A stretch of 20,828 nt of DNA from an uncultured Alphaproteobacteria bacterium (GTDB lineage: Bacteria; Pseudomonadota; Alphaproteobacteria; UBA9655), in NCBI GenBank assembly GCA_937967795.1, contig CALBSK010000064.1, positions 1 to 20,828 on the forward strand, in the 5' to 3' direction. Below the pieces are notes generated by a model. It ran no database searches and was not told the origin of the DNA. It saw only the letters and a list, made by a program, of their open reading frames with translations. The position numbers and the translations under genes were made by a program. Position 1 is the first letter of the stretch. Every line of letters begins with the position of its first letter. Positions 14,769-20,828 of the stretch are shown here, one piece after another.

Positions 14769-15851
14769 TTATTTACTTACTTTTTCCTCTTTTAATTTGT
14801 TTAAGTGATGGGAGAGAGCGCTCTCAAAACTTTTTGGTTGAGACGGCGTTGTCTCGCTTTTTTGCTGTTGAGGCCTTGGTTTCCGGCTGGGCGAGCCAAC
14901 GTTATTTTTCGCTATATATCTTTTCGAAACCGTTTTTGTTTTAGGCTTGCTTTTTGCCGGAGGATTTACTGGCTCGATTTCTGCTGGAGGATTTATCTCC
15001 TGGTTTTTTTCCTGGAGTTCTTCAAGCCATTTAATTTCAAACTCAATAGCTGATAAGACGAGGGATCTACCGAATTGACCCCCGTTTAAATAGTTATCAA
15101 GAGAAAAGTTATGGGAGAGATAGGCTAGGCGGTTCCCAGGAGCCAAACGAGTAAAAATGGTTCCTCCATCGTCCGAAAAGTATCCGTTTGCTGAAGGAGC
15201 ATTAGCGAGTACGTCATCTTTTTTTAGAAGCTCTTTCACAGTGAACGCAAGTTTCTTTAGATGGGGCAATTTTTTTGCTGTGTCTTCTTCTAAGTCTACC
15301 AAGGTGCGAATGGCTTTTGCATAAAGCAAGGCTGTTCCTGGTTGTAAATGATATATGTTTTGAAATTTTTCACTATCGTTAGTCCCATAAACCTCTTCAA
15401 ACTGTTGGAGGGCCTCTTTAAAATAAGCAGATGTAAACAAGGTTATGCTTGCGTTCTCTGCTTGTTCTATAAGCGTTAAGGGCTTGTTTTTGTGGAGTAA
15501 TGAATAAAAGTGCTTCTTCTGAAGTTGGGCTTCCCCTTGTACACAATGAAGGCATGCTGTACGTAAGGGCTCGGTTTCAGGCTCCATCTGTGCTTCTATT
15601 TGCGTCTCTATCTCCTTCTTTATATCTACATTAATAAGTTGTGTGAGTTTTTCTGATTTCTTCTTATACTCTTCGGCCCATTCAGAAGAGTCACCAGGCC
15701 ATTCATTTGACTGGATAGAAACAAGTTTTACTAATTTTTGATGATTTGGAAGGTAATCTTCGTTATAATAGTTTCGGTTAGCTTTGAGAGGAGATATGCT
15801 GTAAAGCCCTATGCTTAAAAGGAGTGTAAGCGATTTAATTTTACAATTCAT
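14769..15851 (-). CDS. Secreted protein of unknown function
   Basis: I do not recognise this 360-residue product. It begins with a Sec signal peptide (basic start, hydrophobic LTLLLSIGLYSISPL, probable cleavage after LKA at about residue 24), so it is exported. The middle is helical and charged, with one CLHC pair (about residues 99-102) and a GYFSDDGGTIFTRLAPGNRLAYLSH segment. From about residue 285 comes a Pro/Lys/Glu-rich low-complexity linker with NPPAEIEPVNPPAKSKPK, then a short helical basic tail. AAAGGG stands 9 bases before the ATG. It has its own upstream A/T-rich region and is flanked by small conserved genes. It could be a lineage-specific periplasmic or host-directed protein, but nothing in the sequence proves either. 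Confidence 0.8.
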   Translation of the reverse strand: MNCKIKSLTLLLSIGLYSISPLKANRNYYNEDYLPNHQKLVKLVSIQSNEWPGDSSEWAEEYKKKSEKLTQLINVDIKKEIETQIEAQMEPETEPLRTACLHCVQGEAQLQKKHFYSLLHKNKPLTLIEQAENASITLFTSAYFKEALQQFEEVYGTNDSEKFQNIYHLQPGTALLYAKAIRTLVDLEEDTAKKLPHLKKLAFTVKELLKKDDVLANAPSANGYFSDDGGTIFTRLAPGNRLAYLSHNFSLDNYLNGGQFGRSLVLSAIEFEIKWLEELQEKNQEINPPAEIEPVNPPAKSKPKTKTVSKRYIAKNNVGSPSRKPRPQQQKSETTPSQPKSFESALSHHLNKLKEEKVSK

Positions 15852-16002
15852 TTTATTACCCTTTTGTTAATACTACCATTGTGATTCATGATATTATCTT
15901 CATGAATTAATAATGAATATATCTTTCTTATTCAAAGTGGACAAGAAGGTTTTTAAAAAATTTCTAAAATTATATCTATTCTAGGAAATTCATCATTTAT
16001 TT

Positions 16003-16377
16003 TTATGAATTATTTGATTTATTTAGAAGGTGCATAACAAGGGATACAACGAACAAGATAAGAAAGATGATAAAAAGAATTTTTGCAATTCCGGCTGCTG
16101 CTGCCATAATGCCTGTAAATCCAAATATTCCCGCGATAACGGCAATAATTAAAAATGTTACAACCCAACCCAGCATGCTCGACCTTCCTTGTAAGTTTGT
16201 AATAATGACGGATTCCATTTTTTTCAAAACATGGAAGAGAAGAGAAAAGGCAAACAAGATGAGAAAAATAATAAAGAGAATCTGTGCAATATGAGCGGAC
16301 GTTGTCATCAGGCCCGTAAAGCCAAGAATCCCTGCAATAAGGGCAAGAACTAAAAATAAGACGATAAGTCCGAGCAT
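16003..16377 (-). CDS. Tandem DUF1328 (YtjA-like) small membrane protein
   Basis: The 124-residue product contains two copies of the roughly 50-residue DUF1328 domain, usually a stand-alone protein (YtjA in E. coli). Copy 1 (1-50) reads MLGLIVLFLVLALIAGILGF and so on. Copy 2 (68-118) reads MLGWVVTFLIIAVIAGIFGF and ends FIIFLILFVVSLVMHLL. Each copy has two membrane helices. A linker, KKMESVIITNLQGRSS, joins them. Copy 2 has its own ATG at 16176 with AAGGAAGG six bases upstream, so a 57-residue protein of the usual size could also be made. This looks like a tandem gene duplication fused by loss of the first stop. The function of the family is unknown. Confidence 0.85.
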   Translation of the reverse strand: MLGLIVLFLVLALIAGILGFTGLMTTSAHIAQILFIIFLILFAFSLLFHVLKKMESVIITNLQGRSSMLGWVVTFLIIAVIAGIFGFTGIMAAAAGIAKILFIIFLILFVVSLVMHLLNKSNNS

Positions 16378-16573
16378 CTTTTTTCTCTGTGAATTTAAAG
16401 TATTGCTACTTATAATATCAGATTATGATTAATTTATGGTAAATATTGGCGCTTTCTATTGAATTAAACAAAAATAAAAAATGCGGCATAAAATTATAAA
16501 TGTAAGATTGAGAGAAGTGTATTTTAGATCTAATGAGAGGGGAATGTCTTTTTTCTTAACCCTTTCATCAAAC
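16378..16573. other. Intergenic gap between eno and the DUF1328 gene
   Basis: These 196 bases are A/T-rich and hold no coding frame I can support. They should include the 3' end of the eno message and the promoter of the DUF1328 gene, but I cannot point to convincing boxes or a strong hairpin. Confidence 0.4.
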
Positions 16574-17833
16574 CTAAAGCCCAAAAACTGCTTGAGGACC
16601 AAGGGCTTCTTCGATGCGTAAGAGTTGGTTATATTTAGCCAGTCGATCCGAGCGGGAGAGAGAACCCGTTTTAATTTGGCCGCAATTTAAAGCCACAGCA
16701 AGATCGGCAATGATAGAATCTTCCGTTTCGCCAGACCTGTGGGAAATAATAGTTGTATAGCTTGAGCGGTGAGCAAGATCTACCGTTTGAATAGTTTCTG
16801 TTAAGGTTCCGATTTGGTTCAGTTTAATTAAGATACTGTTGGCGACTCCCTTTTCAATTCCTTCAATAAGGCGCTGGGGATTTGTTACAAAAAGATCATC
16901 TCCGACAAGTTGTATGCGATTTCCAAGAGCTTCTGTTAAGACTTGCCAGCCATGCCAATCGTCTTCGGCCATACCGTCTTCAATAGAATGAATAGGATAG
17001 ATGGTGACAAGATCTTGGTAGAAGTCAACAAGTTCCTCAGCTGCAAATATTTTGTTTTCTCCGGCAAGATGATAGCGCCCTACGCGATAAAACTCGCTCG
17101 CGGCGACATCGAGGGCGAGTACAATATCTTCGCCAGGATGATATCCCGCCGTTTCAATAGACTTCATGATAAAATCCAAAGCGGAGCGCGTTGAAGGAAG
17201 AGCAGGGGCAAATCCTCCTTCATCTCCCACATTGGTGTTATATCCCGCTTCAGATAGATTTTTTTTCAAAGCATGAAAAATTTCGGCTCCCCACCGGAGG
17301 GACTCCTTAAAAGTTGGAGCGCCTATCGGAACAATCATAAATTCTTGAAAATCAATGGGATTATCAGCGTGCGCGCCTCCGTTAATGATATTCATGAGTG
17401 GGATCGGGAGGACATGGGCATAGAGACCTCCAACATATCGATAAAGAGGGATGCCTTCTTCCGCAGCTGCCGCTCGGGCAACAGCCAAGCTCACCCCTAA
17501 AAGGGCATTCGCACCGAGGCGACTTTTGTTTTCTGTGCCATCAAGATCTATGAGATGTTGATCGATAAGGATTTGTTCTTGAGCATTCACTCCACAAAGA
17601 GCTTCATAAATTTCATCATTCACGGCTTGGATAGTTTCAAGAACGCCTTTACCATTATAGCGTTCGTTGTTTCCATCTCGTTTTTCAACAGCTTCGTGCT
17701 TCCCGGTAGAAGCGCCAGAAGGAACCGCAGCTCGTCCACGAGCCCCCCTTTCGAGTTCAACTTCAACTTCAATCGTAGGATTACCACGGGAGTCTAAGAT
17801 TTCACGACCCATGATATCAACAATAATACTCAT
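16574..17833 (-). CDS. eno: Enolase (phosphopyruvate hydratase)
   Basis: The 419-residue enzyme interconverts 2-phosphoglycerate and phosphoenolpyruvate in glycolysis. Its product PEP is also the substrate of the neighbouring KdsA. Family blocks are complete: GREILDSRGNPTIEVEV, AVPSGASTGKHEA, NIINGGAHADNPIDFQEFM, the metal-binding SIEDGMAEDDW, SILIKLNQIGTLTET with the catalytic Lys, and ISHRSGETEDSIIADLAV. It is a little shorter than the E. coli protein (432). GGAAGG before the ATG supports the start, 12 bases after the kdsA stop, so it is the last gene of a pyrG-kdsA-eno operon. Confidence 0.97.
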   Translation of the reverse strand: MSIIVDIMGREILDSRGNPTIEVEVELERGARGRAAVPSGASTGKHEAVEKRDGNNERYNGKGVLETIQAVNDEIYEALCGVNAQEQILIDQHLIDLDGTENKSRLGANALLGVSLAVARAAAAEEGIPLYRYVGGLYAHVLPIPLMNIINGGAHADNPIDFQEFMIVPIGAPTFKESLRWGAEIFHALKKNLSEAGYNTNVGDEGGFAPALPSTRSALDFIMKSIETAGYHPGEDIVLALDVAASEFYRVGRYHLAGENKIFAAEELVDFYQDLVTIYPIHSIEDGMAEDDWHGWQVLTEALGNRIQLVGDDLFVTNPQRLIEGIEKGVANSILIKLNQIGTLTETIQTVDLAHRSSYTTIISHRSGETEDSIIADLAVALNCGQIKTGSLSRSDRLAKYNQLLRIEEALGPQAVFGL

Positions 17834-17845
17834 AAGATACCTTCC

Positions 17846-18691
17846 TTAGGATGCTAATGAAAGAGGATTGGATTTTGCTAAGCGATCAAAAGAAACAAGC
17901 ATTTGTAAGAGATCGGGCATGTCTTTGAGCTTAACCATATTGGGACCATCGCTAGGAGCCTTATCGGGATCTTGGTGGGTTTCGATAAAAAGGGCAGCGA
18001 CCCCTATCGCAATGGCAGATCGAGCTAAGACAGGTACAAATTCTCGCTGTCCGCCCGTTGACGTTCCTTGCCCCCCTGGCTGTTGAACGGAATGAGTCGC
18101 ATCAAAGACAACGGGATAGCCCATCTGGGCAAGAATGGGAAGGGCCCGCATATCTGATACCAGGGTATTATATCCAAATGAGACACCCCGTTCACATACA
18201 AGAATATTTTGGTTGCCCGTTGATTCGACTTTCTTGACGCTATTTCTCATATCCCAAGGGGCAAGGAATTGACCTTTTTTAATATTAATGGCTCTTCCCG
18301 TTTTCCCTGCAGCTAAAAGAAGGTCTGTCTGACGGCATAAAAAAGCAGGAATTTGAAGAACATCCACAACTTCTGCTACGATCTCGCATTGAGAAGGTTC
18401 ATGTACATCCGTAATAAGGGGGCATCCCCATTTTTCTCGAATTTCGGCAAAGATAGGAAGAGATTCCTTAAGTCCAATACCGCGTACACCTTGAAGGCTG
18501 GTGCGATTTGCTTTGTCAAAGGAAGTCTTATAAATGAACCCAATGCCGAGTTTACTTGTAAGTTCTACCAAAGCATGGGACATGTCAAGAGCGTGCTCTC
18601 GACTTTCTATCACACAAGGCCCTGCAATTAGAGTAAAGGGCAGGTCATTACCAATTTCGATGGGGCCTACTTTTACGTGATGAGTCATCAT
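17846..18691 (-). CDS. kdsA: 3-deoxy-8-phosphooctulonate synthase (Kdo-8-P synthase), metal-dependent type
   Basis: The 281-residue enzyme joins PEP and arabinose 5-phosphate to make Kdo-8-phosphate for the LPS inner core. Motifs are AGPCVIESR, KTSFDKANRTS, TDVHEPSQ, NIKKGQFLAPWDM, DATHSVQQPGGQG and FIETHQDPDKAPSDGPN. Cys26 in AGPC replaces the Asn of the E. coli-type enzyme. With the His, Glu and Asp of the later motifs this points to the metal-dependent class, as in Aquifex. Two ATG codons follow each other. The second (18688) is better spaced from AAAGGAGAG. It begins 8 bases after the pyrG stop. It implies that this organism makes LPS. Confidence 0.96.
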   Translation of the reverse strand: MMTHHVKVGPIEIGNDLPFTLIAGPCVIESREHALDMSHALVELTSKLGIGFIYKTSFDKANRTSLQGVRGIGLKESLPIFAEIREKWGCPLITDVHEPSQCEIVAEVVDVLQIPAFLCRQTDLLLAAGKTGRAINIKKGQFLAPWDMRNSVKKVESTGNQNILVCERGVSFGYNTLVSDMRALPILAQMGYPVVFDATHSVQQPGGQGTSTGGQREFVPVLARSAIAIGVAALFIETHQDPDKAPSDGPNMVKLKDMPDLLQMLVSFDRLAKSNPLSLAS

Positions 18692-18699
18692 CTCTCCTT

Positions 18700-20337
18700 T
18701 TAAATAAGACGATTTTGATTAAGGGCTGCTTCAATAAAAGACGTAAATAACGGGTGAGGTTTAAAAGGACGAGATTTAAATTCGGGATGAAACTGAACAG
18801 CCACAAACCAAGGATGATCTTTTCTTTCTGCAATCTCAGGTAAAAGTCCCTCGGGTGTTGTTCCTACGATATAAAAACCACACTTTTCAAGTTCTTCTGC
18901 GTAAGTCGTATTGACTTCATATCGATGGCGGTGACGTTCAGAGATAACAGAATTCTTATAAATTTCATGGGCTTTTGAATCGGAAGTGAGGTGACATTCA
19001 TAAGCGCCTAAGCGCATCGTTCCGCCCAGATTTTCACCAGGGAAATATTTTTGGAGGGCGTCTCCTTTCATCCACTCTGTCATTAATGCAATAGCTGGCA
19101 TTGAGGTCGGGCCAAATTCTGTTGAGTTGGCTTCAGAATGGCCGCCTATATTTTGCAACGCTTCAAGGACAGCCATTTGCAGACCAAAGCAAATACCAAA
19201 GAAAGGAATTTTGTGTTCCCGGGCGTATTGGATAGCTGTAATTTTCCCAAGGGCTCCTCGCTCTCCAAACGCCCCAGGAACAAGAACCCCATCAAGGGGC
19301 GAAAGGCGCTCTATAAGGGTGGCCCTGCTCCCTTCTTCTAATTCAACCGCGTCAATCCATTCGATATTAACGTGGACCTTGTTGGCAATCCCCCCATGAA
19401 TAAGGGCTTGATGTAAGGACTTATAGGCATCCAAAAGGCCTGTGTATTTACCGATCACCCCAATGGTTATATTGCCTTCTGGTCGTGTAAGAGTTTCAAT
19501 AATTTTTTTCCAAATAAAAAGGTCAGGAGGTGTTTTAGCTTCAAGGCCAAAATGTTTGCATACTTCACGATCCAGGCCTTGTTCATGATAACTAATAGGA
19601 ACTTGATAAATGGTTTGGACATCTAAAGCTTCAATAACGCACGCGGGTTTAACGTTACAGAAAAGAGCCAATTTTCTTCTTTCCTCCATACCTATGGCGC
19701 GATCACTACGGCAAAGAAGGAGATCGGGTTGAATTCCTTTGCTTTGAAGTTCTTGGACGGAATGCTGAGTTGGTTTTGTTTTGAGTTCTCCTGCTGTAGG
19801 AATATAAGGCACAAGGGTTAAATGGACAAAAAGAGAGTTCCGATATCCTAAATCATTGCGTAACTGACGGATCGCTTCAAGAAAAGGGAGCCCCTCAATG
19901 TCTCCCACAGTACCCCCGATTTCACAAATGACAAAATCTACGTTTTCATTATTCTTTAAAATAGCATGCTTAATAGCATCTGTTACATGGGGAATAACTT
20001 GTACAGTGGCTCCGAGATAATCTCCTCGCCGTTCGTTCGCTATTACATCTGAATAAATACGCCCTGTAGAGACCGCATCAAAACGAGTTGTGGTTACACC
20101 TGTAAATCGTTCGTAATGACCAAGGTCAAGGTCTGTTTCAGCTCCATCATCGGTTACAAAGACTTCTCCATGCTGGAAGGGATTCATCGTACCGGGGTCG
20201 ACATTAATATAAGGCTCTAGCTTGCGCAGAAGAACTTTGTATCCTCTTGCTTGAAGGAGAGCCCCTAAGGAAGCAGATGCGATTCCTTTTCCTAAAGAGG
20301 AAACAACGCCACCAGTTACAAAAATAAAGCGTGCCAC
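18700..20337 (-). CDS. pyrG: CTP synthase
   Basis: The enzyme aminates UTP to CTP using glutamine-derived ammonia and ATP. From the GTG at 20337 it has 545 residues and opens with the canonical ARFIFVTGGVVSSLGKG. The frame runs eight codons further to a TTG that would add a non-family leader. The synthetase half has the P-loop just named, DPGTMNPFQHGEVFVTDDG and ICEIGGTVGDIE. The glutamine amidotransferase half has GICFGLQ (Cys383) and HPEF (His517, Glu519), so the catalytic triad is complete. It lies between secG and kdsA. CTP also feeds CMP-Kdo synthesis, which fits the linkage with kdsA. Confidence 0.96.
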   Translation of the reverse strand: MARFIFVTGGVVSSLGKGIASASLGALLQARGYKVLLRKLEPYINVDPGTMNPFQHGEVFVTDDGAETDLDLGHYERFTGVTTTRFDAVSTGRIYSDVIANERRGDYLGATVQVIPHVTDAIKHAILKNNENVDFVICEIGGTVGDIEGLPFLEAIRQLRNDLGYRNSLFVHLTLVPYIPTAGELKTKPTQHSVQELQSKGIQPDLLLCRSDRAIGMEERRKLALFCNVKPACVIEALDVQTIYQVPISYHEQGLDREVCKHFGLEAKTPPDLFIWKKIIETLTRPEGNITIGVIGKYTGLLDAYKSLHQALIHGGIANKVHVNIEWIDAVELEEGSRATLIERLSPLDGVLVPGAFGERGALGKITAIQYAREHKIPFFGICFGLQMAVLEALQNIGGHSEANSTEFGPTSMPAIALMTEWMKGDALQKYFPGENLGGTMRLGAYECHLTSDSKAHEIYKNSVISERHRHRYEVNTTYAEELEKCGFYIVGTTPEGLLPEIAERKDHPWFVAVQFHPEFKSRPFKPHPLFTSFIEAALNQNRLI

Positions 20338-20420
20338 ATTTTTCTCATACGTGTATTTCAAGGCTCAGTTCTTAGGAAACCACTCATTACTGAAGCTTGG
20401 CTTCTTAAGATGCATTTTTA

Positions 20421-20696
20421 TCAGGGGGCCGGTTGGCCGTGAGAAGGTTGATCCAAAATAAGAGAAGGTCTATTTTGATGGCTTGCTAAGATGGCAAGAG
20501 CCAGACTTGTTACCAAAAAACAACCCGCTAAGATCGCTGTTGTATGTGTTAAAAGGTTTGCAGACCCCCGCGTGGTCATTAAGCCTCCCATGGTTCCTCC
20601 TCCAAGACCCATTCCGCCTTCACTGCGTTGAATGAGGATAACTCCGATCATGGCAACCGTGATCAGCAAGTGAATGACAAGTAAAACTGTTTGCAT
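20421..20696 (-). CDS. secG: Preprotein translocase subunit SecG
   Basis: The 91-residue subunit of the SecYEG channel assists protein export across the inner membrane. It has two membrane helices (about 2-20 and 51-71) joined by the conserved IQRSEGGMGLGGG loop, followed by a MTTRGSANLLTHTTAILA stretch, and a short Pro-rich tail. GAAAGG lies about 5 bases before the ATG. The next gene, pyrG, starts about 80 bases on in the same direction. The bases from 20697 to the end are A/T-rich upstream sequence without a visible gene. Confidence 0.94.
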   Translation of the reverse strand: MQTVLLVIHLLITVAMIGVILIQRSEGGMGLGGGTMGGLMTTRGSANLLTHTTAILAGCFLVTSLALAILASHQNRPSLILDQPSHGQPAP

Positions 20697-20828
20697 AATA
20701 CCTTTCTCATTTTTGACCCGAATGGTACTTTAAGATGAAACGTCTTTAATTTCCAGTGGAAAATAGACTTTTTAAAAATGAGCGAGTTCAGATAGAAGTG
20801 AGACAATTTTTTAGATAGAAAGTCATAA

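Noticed and set aside
15986..16011. AAATTCAT/ATGAATT inverted repeat at the end of the DUF1328 gene
   Set aside because: The region is so A/T-rich that such short repeats are expected by chance.
16067..16294. Plus-strand frame of 75 codons opposite the DUF1328 gene
   Set aside because: It is the antisense shadow of a clear membrane-protein frame and has no family features or ribosome binding site.
1..20828. CRISPR array, riboswitch, prophage or defence system
   Set aside because: No regularly spaced direct repeats, no recognisable riboswitch core, and no phage or defence gene families are visible.

Overview
The window looks like a chromosomal segment of an AT-rich alphaproteobacterium. Support comes from a C4-pathway 5-aminolevulinate synthase next to an ELM1-family (DUF1022) gene, a DUF2125 protein, the ffs-dnaX-ybaB order, an MJ0042-type zinc-ribbon protein facing ftsEX, and a secG-pyrG-kdsA-eno block. 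The moderate GC, long A/T homopolymers, a decayed insertion sequence and short intergenic gaps would fit a host-associated lineage such as Holosporales or another Rickettsiales-like group, but that placement is inference. KdsA implies an LPS outer membrane.

Layout on the + strand: two overlapping prepilin-like genes (314-1691); a palindromic repeat (1779-1833); a family-4-like uracil-DNA glycosylase with two of the four Fe-S cysteines missing (1877-2683); the SRP 4.5S RNA (2751-2850); dnaX, split at an A9G tract into a zero-frame part (2871-4094) and a -1-frame C-terminal part (to 4453); ybaB (4469-4795); a broken ISAs1-type transposase remnant where recR would usually follow (about 4983-5269); and tRNA-Leu(UAA) (5333-5418). 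A zinc-ribbon membrane protein (minus strand, 5466-6119) diverges from an envelope cluster on the + strand: ftsE, ftsX, a YdcF/DUF218 protein, plsC and a DUF2125 protein (6244-10193).

From 10321 to the end all genes are on the minus strand. Read in their own direction they are: secG, pyrG, kdsA, eno (Sec export, CTP, Kdo and glycolysis); a double DUF1328 membrane protein; a secreted protein of unknown function; a ChaB-like protein; then a compact hemA - ELM1-family - unknown 617-aa protein operon.

The observation most worth following is dnaX. The alphaproteobacterial C-terminal domain is intact but lies in the -1 frame, directly after a correctly phased A AAA AAG heptamer inside a nine-A run, and the zero frame stops two codons later. 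This would be a reversed form of the E. coli gamma/tau switch, in which slippage is needed to make the long form. A simple one-base indel or homopolymer sequencing error is the main competing explanation. Other items are the cysteine-poor glycosylase, the DUF1328 tandem fusion with an internal ribosome binding site, and the IS scar at the recR position.
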